Below are positions 1 to 5,577 of a stretch of 6,329 bases of DNA, in pieces. A program made the translations under genes and the position numbers. Location: NCBI GenBank assembly GCA_964419335.1, contig CAYQOX010000095.1:1-6329 (forward strand). Reading direction: 5' to 3'. This DNA comes from CAYQOX01 sp964419335. Lineage in GTDB: Bacteria; Hinthialibacterota; Hinthialibacteria; Hinthialibacterales; Hinthialibacteraceae. The notes beneath the pieces were generated by a model that was not told the DNA's origin, ran no database searches, and was given only the letters and a program-made list of their open reading frames with translations. Each line of letters starts with the position of its first letter. The first letter of the stretch is position 1.

Positions 1-307
1 TGAGAACCATGGTTATTTTCAATTTTTTATGAATCGAACCAAAACGCCGAAGGGGTTTGTGTGGAGCGGCTTTCGTAGCAAGCGGCCCTTAAGGCCGCGC
101 GGAGACAAGCGAAACACAACCCCAAGGCGTATTGCCCCAAATAAAAGGACTCACTCTCGTAATGATCCACCCTACAAAAACGTAGAGGGGTTCAAGTTCT
201 TTATTCCCCAAGATAGAATCAGTTTGAACAATATAACAACGTTTAACCATACCTAAACGATTCATCTTTAAGTGCAATTTACGCAGACTCTGCACCTGAA
301 GACTCTT
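1..307. other. Intergenic region upstream of hpnH, no gene seen
   Basis: No convincing coding region lies in the first 307 bases. The open frames here have no ribosome binding site, and their translations are low-complexity and basic, unlike a real protein. The stretch opens with a short palindrome, AACCATGGTT (5-14), followed by a T-rich run (about 22-29), which could be the end of a terminator for a gene outside the window, but the stem is too short to call. It also holds the structured inverted repeat listed separately at 44-130. Confidence 0.6.
44..130. repeat. Imperfect long inverted repeat with inner palindrome
   Basis: The left arm 44-62 (ACGCC, then GGGGTTTGTGT) pairs with the right arm 114-130 (ACACAACCCC, then GGCGT), with a small internal mismatch and one bulged T. 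Between the arms is a second, perfect hairpin, GCGGCC at 82-87 and GGCCGC at 93-98 around a CTTAA loop. The whole folds into a long stem topped by a GC-rich hairpin. There is no T-tract directly after it, so it is not a standard terminator. It most resembles a dispersed intergenic palindromic element. A regulatory RNA structure is less likely because it sits more than 170 bases upstream of the hpnH promoter. Confidence 0.6.
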
Positions 308-336
308 TTGACACCCAATAGTGTCCATGCTAATAT
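308..336 (+). promoter_or_regulatory. Sigma70-type promoter for hpnH, extended -10
   Basis: A perfect -35 box TTGACA at 308-313 is followed after exactly 17 bases by TAATAT at 331-336, one mismatch from consensus. The -10 is preceded by TGC, the extended -10 motif. The predicted start near 343 would leave a leader of about 34 bases before the GTG at 377. Its position rules out the in-frame upstream GTG at 272 as the translation start. Constitutive, fairly strong expression is an inference from the match to consensus. Confidence 0.75.
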
Positions 337-376
337 TGACCAGTTCAGTAAACTTTATTTTAATGGAGAATGTGCC

Positions 377-1393
377 GTGAGATACCCCCTGGTCCTCTAT
401 TCCACCATGATGAAATATATGGCGAAGCAGTTCCTCGCTGGCAATAAACGCTACCCCCTGGTCATGATGCTCGAACCCACCCTGCGCTGTAACTTGGATT
501 GCATCGGCTGTGGCCGGATCGCCGAATATAACGCCAATCCCCGCAAATTTCCCGATCTAACCGTCGAAGAATGCCTCAACGCCGTGGACGAATGCGGCGC
601 CCCCATCATCTCTGTCTGCGGCGGCGAACCCCTCGTCTACAAACCCATCGACGAACTCATCCAAGAACTCATCGCCCGCAAAAAATACATCTACCTCTGC
701 ACCAACGCCATGTTTATGGACCGCTACTGGGATCGCATCCCCCCCAACAAACGCCTCTCCCTCAGCATCCACCTCGACGGCCTCGAAAAAGTCCATGATT
801 GGGCAGTCAATCAGGAAGGCGTTTTCAATAAAGTCAACCAGATTCTCGATGAGGCTCTCGAACGGGGCTACCGCGTCTCCACCAACACCACCCTTTTCAG
901 AGGCTCCAACCCCGACGAAGTCTCCGAAATGATCCAATACCTCCACAAAAAAGGTGTACACGGGATCCTCATTTCTGGCGCCTATCCCCAAGAAGGCGAA
1001 AAAGGGGATGCGGGCCTCCATAAACAAGAAATGGAAAATATCTTCCAACGGATTTTCAGCCGCAACGGGACCGTCGAAAAATACCCCTTTAACAACACCC
1101 CAGTCTATACTGACTTCCTCCAAGGCAAACGAGAAATTCCTTGCTCTCCCTGGGCCAGTCCCAATATGACCCCCAAAGGCTGGCAAGGCCCCTGCTATGT
1201 CCTCCGCGATCACTACTACGATTCCTTCGATGAACTCATGGAAAAAACCAATTGGGAACATTTCGGCCCAGGAAGAGACCCGCGCTGCGCCGATTGCAAG
1301 ATCCATAGCGGTTTCGAACCCACCGTCGCCTTCGGCAAAGGACTCTCCCCTAAAGATCACCTTCGCATCATGAAATGGAACCTGTTTACCTGA
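377..1393 (+). CDS. hpnH: HpnH, adenosylhopane synthase (radical SAM)
   Basis: The product joins the 5'-deoxyadenosyl group of S-adenosylmethionine to diploptene to give adenosylhopane, the first step of C35 bacteriohopanepolyol side-chain synthesis in the cytoplasm. The 338-residue protein shows the family order: the RYPLVMMLEPTLRCN entry, a radical SAM CxxxCxxC cluster motif (Cys38, Cys42, Cys45), CGGEPL (GGEP about 82-85), a conserved SIHLDGL strand, and a DUF3463-type C-terminal part with CSPW (Cys256), GWQGPCY (Cys273) and CADCKIHSGFEPT (Cys304, Cys307). Start: the GTG at 377 follows GGAGAA (365-370) by six bases, lies downstream of the promoter, and gives an N-terminus of family length. 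The frame stays open to a GTG at 272, but that stretch lies upstream of the promoter. No other hopanoid gene is in view, so it appears monocistronic. A related HpnH-like enzyme with another substrate is possible but less likely. Confidence 0.93.
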   Translation: MRYPLVLYSTMMKYMAKQFLAGNKRYPLVMMLEPTLRCNLDCIGCGRIAEYNANPRKFPDLTVEECLNAVDECGAPIISVCGGEPLVYKPIDELIQELIARKKYIYLCTNAMFMDRYWDRIPPNKRLSLSIHLDGLEKVHDWAVNQEGVFNKVNQILDEALERGYRVSTNTTLFRGSNPDEVSEMIQYLHKKGVHGILISGAYPQEGEKGDAGLHKQEMENIFQRIFSRNGTVEKYPFNNTPVYTDFLQGKREIPCSPWASPNMTPKGWQGPCYVLRDHYYDSFDELMEKTNWEHFGPGRDPRCADCKIHSGFEPTVAFGKGLSPKDHLRIMKWNLFT

Positions 1394-1527
1394 GTCTCGC
1401 TCATAACATCATGAAAAGGGCACCGTACCCAAAAGGGATCCACATTCTCCAAATCGACCCCCATCACCCCCCTTTTCCCAAAGCCTCTTTGCCGCTACAA
1501 TTTTCCCAAATTACGCTAAATCAGCTA

Positions 1528-1617
1528 GGTGGGGTGTCCGAGTCTGGCTGAAGGAGCGCGACTGGAAATCGCGTAAGCCCCGAAAGGGCTTCGTGGGTTC
1601 GAATCCCACCCCCACCG
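1528..1617 (+). tRNA. tRNA-Ser (anticodon GGA)
   Basis: A complete class II tRNA of 90 bases. The acceptor stem pairs GGTGGGG (1528-1534) with CCCCACC (1610-1616), and the discriminator is G1617. The anticodon stem CGCGA/TCGCG (1557-1561 and 1569-1573) encloses the loop CTGGAAA with anticodon GGA at 1564-1566, reading UCC and UCU serine codons. The long serine-type variable arm (about AAGCCCCGAAAGGGCTT) and the T arm GTGGG-TTCGAAT-CCCAC (1593-1609) are intact. The 3' CCA is not encoded (GTTC follows), so it must be added by a CCA-adding enzyme. No copy of the tRNA 3' end was noticed elsewhere in the window, so there is no sign of integration here. Confidence 0.97.
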
Positions 1618-1619
1618 TT

Positions 1620-1793
1620 CTACTCCCCAAATAACCAGTACATCAAACCCGCCGGGATCGCCACAAACAAAAACATCGCCACTGGAACCGCTACCTTCTC
1701 AAACGGAAAAATCATAAACAACACGGGGATCACAATCCCCGCTCCCAACGCTCCTCGCGCAATCCATCGCCTCGTTTGATTCCATTGCCACAT
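1620..1793 (-). CDS. Small two-pass membrane protein, 57 residues, unknown
   Basis: I do not recognise this protein. The reading frame runs from an ATG (1793-1791) to a TAG (1622-1620), on the strand opposite the tRNA and converging on it with two bases between them. It is supported by an AGGAGA ribosome binding site (1806-1801) seven bases before the ATG. The composition is typical of a membrane protein: a polar, tryptophan-rich start (MWQWNQTRRW), a hydrophobic stretch at about residues 15-31, a short turn with FEK near 31-33, and a second hydrophobic stretch at about 34-55 ending in GE. This suggests a helical hairpin in the inner membrane with both ends in the cytoplasm, by the positive-inside rule (Arg8, Arg9, Arg13). 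Being under 60 residues, it would escape many gene callers. Function unknown. Confidence 0.65.
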   Translation of the reverse strand: MWQWNQTRRWIARGALGAGIVIPVLFMIFPFEKVAVPVAMFLFVAIPAGLMYWLFGE

Positions 1794-1823
1794 CCGCTTC
1801 TCTCCTAAAAGATCAACCCGATT

Positions 1824-1853
1824 TTGCTTATTCTACTTCATTAGTAGAAGCAA
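1824..1853. promoter_or_regulatory. Inverted repeat in the divergent intergenic region
   Basis: TTCTACT (1831-1837) and AGTAGAA (1843-1849) are perfect 7-base arms around TCATT, and the symmetry extends outwards as TTGCTT (1824-1829) against GCAA (1850-1853), with a three-base bulge. It lies about 30-60 bases upstream of the small membrane-protein gene on the minus strand and about 160 bases upstream of the terminase-like gene. Its position fits an operator or a leader hairpin; nothing in the sequence identifies a binding protein. The rest of 1794-2009 shows no gene and no promoter I would call with confidence. Confidence 0.35.
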
Positions 1854-2009
1854 GTCCCGTGAAGTTCCCACCCATAGGGTTCAAATAAAAGTTCACCTCT
1901 ATTTGAGTATTTTTTGAAACATCGAAAAGGAAACATGACATGATTCTATAGCGAGACCGAAGACTTTTTTGATCCTAAAAAATTGATTCACTTTCGTGTG
2001 AAATTCAAA

Positions 2010-3662
2010 ATGAGTGCTGAAAACCAAATCATGAATACCGAACAAACTCAGCCGCCTCCCAATCTTCTCGATCCGGATGACCCCTTCCTCGAACAACAGG
2101 GTTTCTTTACCCGTAAACTCATCAACAATCTCAACCAGGAAATTGAACCCCTAGATCAATACAACGACAGTAAAAATCAATCGATGATCCGCCTCTATTT
2201 CACCAGTATGAACCAATACTTATCTCTTCTCCGTGAATTACGCAAACAAAAAACTGTACAAAAGAAAGAAACCCAAAAATTCCAAGAAGAAACCCTCGAA
2301 TTTCCCCCTTCTTGGCAAACCGACATTGTTCTCTTCGCCCAACAGGCCCTCAACACCCAACTCTTCGATCACCAGAAGGAATTTTGCCTCTCCCACAAAC
2401 GCACCAACATCCTCATCGCTGGACGCGGCGCCGGCAAATCCGTCTGCGCCCGCGTCAAAGCCCTCCACAAGGCTTTCTCCATCCCCAACCATACCGTCCT
2501 CGTCGTCTCCTCCGGCCAGCGCATGAGCTCCGACTTTGGACGTAAACTCCTCGACCTGGTCCGCGAATCCGAATGCCTCTCCTGGGTCAAATCCATCTCC
2601 AATGAAGAGGTGCAATGCAAAAACGGCTCCCTCATCAAACTCCTCCCCGCCAATCCCGATACCATCCGCGGCTATCATCCCCGCCACACCGGACCATCCG
2701 CGGGCATGACCGTCATCCTCGACGAAGCCTGCTTCATGGAACAGGGCAGCGAAATCCGCAAAGCGGTCGAATACGCCCTCATCACCACTTCCAACGACTG
2801 CGGCCAGATCTACATCGTCTCTTCTCCTAGCACCACCGGATCATGGGTCTACGACTATGTCCAACAAGCCCAACACCACCCCGAAGACTTCACCGTCATC
2901 CAAACCGGTAGTGCCGCCAACCCCACCATCTCCGCCGAGGAATTAGAACGCCTTAAGAAAACCAAAAACGAGATGGAATACCGCGCCGAAGTCTTGGGCG
3001 AGTGGGTCGACGGCGCCTATGGTTTATTCAGCGGCATGATCGATCCCAACCTCATCCCTGCCTCAGAGCCCATCCCTGACTACGCCGAATTTGCCCTTGG
3101 AGCCGACCTCGCCCTTTCTTACAGCCCCACCCACGACCGCAACGCCCTCGCTGTCATCGCTTACTGGCCTGACGATGAAGAGGAAGAAGAAATGCGTTAT
3201 CGCCTGGTTGATCTCTCCATCCACGAAGGCGCCTCCGACCGTGAAATCCGCCAGCAGGCTAATCAATTCATCGAAGAGTACAACATCCGCACCGCCGCCG
3301 TCGAACAATTCCAAGGCAAAGCCTTATCCGAATATTGCCAATCGCTGGGCGTTGATACCTTCTTGGTCTCCCCCACTTCCGCCCTCCAGCAATCCATCTT
3401 TCACGAGATGCACCGCCTGCTCAAACAAAAATTCTTCCAATTCCCCGAAAACTTACCGCCTTTATTCTTTAACGAAATGAAATCCTTCGAATACCGCCGT
3501 GAGGCCAATGGCCACATCTCTTTCGGCCATACCCCTTCCAGCGATCAGCACGACGACACCGTTTATGCCGCCGCCTGGGCGCTCTACGCCTCCCTCCAAC
3601 AAATCTCCACCCCCAAACATTCCATCCCCCCACCCATCATCTCCTTCCTCCCCAAACGCTAG
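2010..3662 (+). CDS. Phage-type terminase large subunit (TerL-like), complete
   Basis: A 550-residue terminase large subunit of the Terminase_6 type, the motor that packages phage DNA into capsids. The ATPase half shows Walker A GRGAGKS (138-144, Lys143), Walker B VILDEA (235-240, Asp238 and Glu239) and a VSSPSTTGS coupling motif after it. The C-terminal RNase H-fold nuclease keeps its acidic residues: Asp366 in GADLAL, Glu432 in VEQFQGK and the HDD pair (Asp515, Asp516) near the end. The first 110 residues are polar and charged and not recognised. Length is normal and the frame is intact. The start is uncertain: the frame is open back to a TTG at 1983, and neither ATG 2010 nor ATG 2031 has a clear ribosome binding site. 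No portal, capsid, protease, small terminase or integrase gene lies within the window, and codon use resembles hpnH rather than the AT-rich genes that follow. It may be a domesticated or orphan terminase; a distant prophage beyond the window is unlikely because both flanks are non-phage. Confidence 0.85.
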   Translation: MSAENQIMNTEQTQPPPNLLDPDDPFLEQQGFFTRKLINNLNQEIEPLDQYNDSKNQSMIRLYFTSMNQYLSLLRELRKQKTVQKKETQKFQEETLEFPPSWQTDIVLFAQQALNTQLFDHQKEFCLSHKRTNILIAGRGAGKSVCARVKALHKAFSIPNHTVLVVSSGQRMSSDFGRKLLDLVRESECLSWVKSISNEEVQCKNGSLIKLLPANPDTIRGYHPRHTGPSAGMTVILDEACFMEQGSEIRKAVEYALITTSNDCGQIYIVSSPSTTGSWVYDYVQQAQHHPEDFTVIQTGSAANPTISAEELERLKKTKNEMEYRAEVLGEWVDGAYGLFSGMIDPNLIPASEPIPDYAEFALGADLALSYSPTHDRNALAVIAYWPDDEEEEEMRYRLVDLSIHEGASDREIRQQANQFIEEYNIRTAAVEQFQGKALSEYCQSLGVDTFLVSPTSALQQSIFHEMHRLLKQKFFQFPENLPPLFFNEMKSFEYRREANGHISFGHTPSSDQHDDTVYAAAWALYASLQQISTPKHSIPPPIISFLPKR

Positions 3663-3672
3663 GATATATATC

Positions 3673-3759
3673 ATGTCTAATCTTGAAGCATTTTTATGCT
3701 TTTGTTATAGTTGGCTGATATTAAATCCATCAAAATCTTGGAGAGATCATCTTGAATAA
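3673..3759 (+). CDS. Possible 28-residue leader ORF coupled to the membrane pair
   Basis: An ATG at 3673 preceded by AGGA (3661-3664, eight bases away) opens a 28-codon frame, MSNLEAFLCFCYSW and onward, ending at a TAA (3757-3759) that overlaps the TTG start at 3752 of the next gene. The middle is hydrophobic. Overlapping stop and start suggest translational coupling. The peptide contains the hairpin at 3686-3701 within its coding sequence, so its translation could affect that structure. It may also be chance: it is short and has no recognised homologue. Treat as a hypothesis. Confidence 0.3.
   Translation: MSNLEAFLCFCYSWLILNPSKSWRDHLE
3686..3707 (+). terminator. Weak intrinsic terminator or attenuator hairpin
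   Basis: AAGCAT (3686-3691) and ATGCTT (3696-3701) form a perfect six-pair stem around TTTT, followed by TTTGTTAT. It lies 24 bases after the terminase stop codon and could end that transcript. The stem is short and AT-rich, so termination would be inefficient. Because it also lies inside the small ORF at 3673, it could act as an attenuator for the membrane pair. Confidence 0.4.
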
Positions 3760-4171
3760 GCGCAGCAAACTTGAACTCGAATATATTAAAGAAAATAGCC
3801 GCCATGAAGAACGAATGTTAACAATTTCAAATACATTTAAAACACTCGCAACATTTATACGTTGCTTAACGGTTTTTGGCTGCGCTTGGATCGTTTACTT
3901 AATTTTCAATTCCATTGGTGAACATTTTGGAATCGCACAATTCTTGGATTATTTGCAAAAACAAGGAATTCTTTCAATCGTCTTAAATATCCTTTTCTTG
4001 CTATTTGGAATATCAGGTTTCATATCTGGTTATAAATCCCGTTCCTTAATGAAAAGAAAGACGTTAAGATTTGTACCAAGGATCAAAGAATTAGAAAAAA
4101 TAATTGACGAAAAAAGATCCTCAAGTGGCATTAAGGAAACCGGAGATACACAAGAGGGAGACAAAATATAA
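3752..4171 (+). CDS. Two-pass membrane protein of unknown function, first of a pair
   Basis: I do not recognise this 139-residue protein. It starts at a TTG (3752) with GGAGAG (3740-3745) six bases before it, a good ribosome binding site. The layout is a charged N-terminal helix (about 1-30, rich in Lys and Glu), a membrane segment at about 32-53, a short loop, a second segment at about 72-94, then a basic and acidic C-terminal helix (about 95-125) and a polar tail. Both ends are probably cytoplasmic, with coiled-coil-like charge patterns. Its TAA shares one base with the ATG of the next gene (TAATG), so the two are almost certainly translated together and probably work together. The region is visibly richer in A and T than the genes before it, suggesting horizontal acquisition. 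A membrane-anchored accessory or toxin-like role is conceivable, but nothing shows it. Confidence 0.8.
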   Translation: MNKRSKLELEYIKENSRHEERMLTISNTFKTLATFIRCLTVFGCAWIVYLIFNSIGEHFGIAQFLDYLQKQGILSIVLNILFLLFGISGFISGYKSRSLMKRKTLRFVPRIKELEKIIDEKRSSSGIKETGDTQEGDKI

Positions 4172-4740
4172 TGGAACCAACCACCGCAATTAATACTTCA
4201 CTTATCATTGTTATGTTTTTCTCCTTGATTTGGGTATGGATCTTCTCCTACCGATCATACTTTATTGACGATTTTCGTGATCGTGTCTTTCATTTGCGGG
4301 ATGAGTTATTTGATTTAGCCGCTCAAGGCAATATTGCGTTTGACCATCCCGCCTATTATCGTGTTCGCCAACTTATGAATGGATCAATCCGTTTTGCTGA
4401 ATCAATTTCAATTTGGTATTTTATTTATACCAATAATTTTATGAAAAACGATAAAGAATCTTCAAAATTTTTAAATGAATTGAAGGCGGATATTGAAACT
4501 ATAGAAAACATTGAAGTGCAAAAGAAAATAAAATATTTCTTAAATTGCCATCGATTGGAAGTAATTCGCCATATTGTAATGAAGAATTTATTTCTTAATA
4601 TAATAATATTGTTCATTTTGGGATTAAGCAAAATATCTCGTGGATGCCAAAATATTTATAAAAAATGGAAAGATGGCATGATGAAATCCCACGGCATCCA
4701 AATCATTGAAAATGATTCGTATATCCATGGAGGCACATAA
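4171..4740 (+). CDS. Membrane protein with FRDxxFxLRDELF motif, second of a pair
   Basis: A 189-residue protein with an N-terminal membrane segment at about 9-27, a conserved-looking cytoplasmic block at 35-77 (FRDRVFHLRDELFDLAAQG, then DHPAYYRVRQLMNGSIRFAE), a charged helical middle (about 92-125) and a second hydrophobic segment at about 138-154, then a basic tail. The central block, with paired Arg-Asp, an LRDELF helix, a DHPAYY turn and an MNGxIRFA helix, looks like one I associate with uncharacterised bacterial proteins with a single N-terminal anchor; I cannot name the family. It starts one base inside the previous stop codon, with an AGAGGGAG ribosome binding site (4153-4160) ten bases upstream, inside the preceding gene. 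It ends at a TAA (4738-4740). Composition is AT-rich like its partner. Function unknown; no enzyme motif is visible. Confidence 0.8.
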   Translation: MEPTTAINTSLIIVMFFSLIWVWIFSYRSYFIDDFRDRVFHLRDELFDLAAQGNIAFDHPAYYRVRQLMNGSIRFAESISIWYFIYTNNFMKNDKESSKFLNELKADIETIENIEVQKKIKYFLNCHRLEVIRHIVMKNLFLNIIILFILGLSKISRGCQNIYKKWKDGMMKSHGIQIIENDSYIHGGT

Positions 4741-4967
4741 TATTCAACATGTAGAAGGGGTTACGCTGTCCGGCCCATCAATAACAAATTGTCTTATGAG
4801 AAACTTGGAACAGGTTATCAGAACCAGAAATCTAATATCTATGGTCCGCTCCAGTTAGTGTCATTACGCGCAACCAACCGGGTTTCACCCGGGAACTTGA
4901 TATCTAGAAACGAAATTTTGTTATTCGAGAATGCCAAATTATATTTTAAGCGCCCACTTTTTATGTT
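4741..4967. other. Intergenic stretch between the membrane pair and first repeat
   Basis: No gene can be supported. Frames through this stretch lack ribosome binding sites and run into the repeat beyond 4968. A GC hairpin, CCGGGT (4878-4883) and ACCCGG (4887-4892) around TTC, is the only clear structure. No T-tract follows it, so it is at best a rho-dependent or inefficient end for the membrane-pair transcript. Confidence 0.5.
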
Positions 4968-5117
4968 ATTTTATGACTGAAAATAGGTCTGGGCAAGCGG
5001 CTAGTTTTCGGGATCGTACAATGCTTGTTATGCCGTTATTGATTCGTTATCGGACGGAGTTCATAGATTCGCCCATACTTTGCCGCCGACGCCAAATCCC
5101 CCTGTCGAAGAGCCTCC
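4968..5117. repeat. 150-bp direct repeat, copy 1
   Basis: Matches 5819-5968 base for base at a constant offset of 851, with five substitutions and no gaps (about 97% identity). On the minus strand it contains, in order, the last 26 codons of the antitoxin-like gene found whole at 5887-6105, about 39 bases of spacer, and the TTGCCC-17-TAAAAT promoter-like sequence at its far end. In this copy the promoter faces no gene. The right edge falls inside the relic hicB. Confidence 0.9.
5036..5116 (-). pseudogene. 3' fragment of the antitoxin-like gene (copy 1)
   Basis: The minus strand reads EALRQGDLASAAKYGR and on to RPITNQ and a TAA, 26 codons matching the C-terminus of the intact gene at 5887-6105 except at the first part, where this copy has EAL and the intact gene ETL. 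There is no start or 5' part: the reading stops at the junction with the relic hicB near 5117. It is a truncated duplicate, or the remains of a second locus of the same family. Confidence 0.75.
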
Positions 5118-5256
5118 TGGCTGCCATTCGCAGGGCAAGACGTATGATGAGTTGTTGGAGCGCACCAAGGAGGCTATTGCGCTGTACATGGAGTGTAAGC
5201 ACCCCGTTGAGCGCTCCCGCTTTGTCAGTTTGCAGCAAGTTGAAGTAGAGGTTTAG
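5116..5256 (+). pseudogene. hicB antitoxin relic, 5' truncated
   Basis: The plus strand reads PGCHSQGKTYDELLERTKEA and on to FVSLQQVEVEV and TAG. This is the C-terminal two thirds of a HicB antitoxin: the PGC turn that follows the conserved (P)SLPGC, the helix, and the final strand. The 5' part is absent; upstream of the PGC codons is the 150-bp repeat, in which this frame has stop codons at 4984-4986 and 4999-5001 and no plausible start. The joint carries AGCCTCC, which could be the remains of the Ser-Leu-Pro codons with a C lost. It sits one base before the relic hicA (TAG-A-ATG), the usual hicB-hicA spacing. Its sequence differs clearly from the intact HicB at 5570-5785, so it is a different module, not a copy of it. 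Confidence 0.78.
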
Positions 5257-5257
5257 A

Positions 5258-5368
5258 ATGCCAAAACTTCCTTTACTTACCGCAAAGAAACTTATTGCGG
5301 TGCTTGATAATTGGGGTTTTATCTGCAAGCGACAACGTGGCTGCCATTATTTTTTGAGAAGTTCTTGA
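5258..5368 (+). pseudogene. hicA toxin relic, 3' truncated
   Basis: ATG at 5258, with the GAGG of the hicB end as ribosome binding site, reads MPKLPLLTAKKLIAVLDNWG and on to GCHYFLR, then runs into foreign sequence and stops at a TGA (5366-5368) after 36 residues. This is the N-terminal half of a HicA mRNA interferase, including its GxHY histidine. Typical HicA proteins are 60-80 residues, so the RNA-binding C-terminal half is missing. It meets the 3' end of the intact hicA, on the other strand, at about 5346-5368, where both readings share TTTTTTGAGA. A functional toxin is very unlikely. Confidence 0.78.
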
Positions 5369-5577
5369 AATTCTTTGGGTGTAAGACCGCTTTGCTTAAT
5401 GATTGCGCGAAACGTTCCTTTTGCTATTTCTTTATGGTTTGGGATGGTTAGTCTTCGGTGGGGAGGTTCTTTGTGTCTAAGGATGACATGGTTGCCCGTC
5501 TGGTGATCTAGTTCATACCCAATCTTCGCTAAGGCTTTAATAACTTGCTGACCGGAGATGAGAGGAAGTTTAGGCAT
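5347..5577 (-). CDS. hicA: HicA toxin, mRNA interferase
   Basis: A 76-residue HicA (YcfA family) toxin that cleaves mRNA when not held by HicB. The double-stranded-RNA-binding-like fold is complete: MPKLPLISGQQVIKALAKIG, the GNHVILRH core in which His30 takes the position of the catalytic histidine, TIPNHKEIAKGT, and the final helix AIIKQSGLTPKEFQELLKK. Length is normal. It overlaps the end of hicB by eight bases, antitoxin first, so the two are translationally coupled. GAGGAA (5596-5591) and GTGGAA nearer the start could serve for initiation. Its last codons abut the 3'-truncated hicA relic on the opposite strand. Nothing in the sequence suggests inactivation. Confidence 0.93.
   Translation of the reverse strand: MPKLPLISGQQVIKALAKIGYELDHQTGNHVILRHKEPPHRRLTIPNHKEIAKGTFRAIIKQSGLTPKEFQELLKK

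Noticed and set aside
272..376. N-terminal extension of hpnH from a GTG at 272
   Set aside because: It lies across and upstream of the promoter, has no ribosome binding site and its residues do not resemble HpnH proteins.
557..1360. Long minus-strand open frame opposite hpnH
   Set aside because: It is a shadow produced by C-rich third positions on the plus strand; its composition is Gly, Ala, Phe and acid rich and it has no recognisable domain.
1411..1548. 45-codon plus-strand frame after hpnH
   Set aside because: No ribosome binding site, and it runs into the tRNA gene.
1595..1617. tRNA 3' end as a phage or island attachment site
   Set aside because: No second copy of the tRNA 3' end and no integrase were seen; GATCCCACCCTAC near 6311 is only a short partial likeness.
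1899..2096. 65-residue minus-strand frame over the terminase start
   Set aside because: It overlaps the N-terminus of the terminase gene and has no ribosome binding site or recognisable protein features.
2010..3662. Prophage region around the terminase
   Set aside because: Neighbours on both sides are non-phage genes and no other structural or lysis gene is present.
4878..4892. CCGGGT-TTC-ACCCGG hairpin as an intrinsic terminator
   Set aside because: The stem is only six pairs and no T-tract follows.
4789..4980. 63-residue plus-strand frame after the membrane pair
   Set aside because: No ribosome binding site or protein-like pattern, and it ends inside the repeat.
4931..5248. 105-residue plus-strand frame across repeat copy 1 and the hicB relic
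   Set aside because: It reads the hicB relic out of frame; the frame starting at 5116 gives the recognisable HicB sequence.
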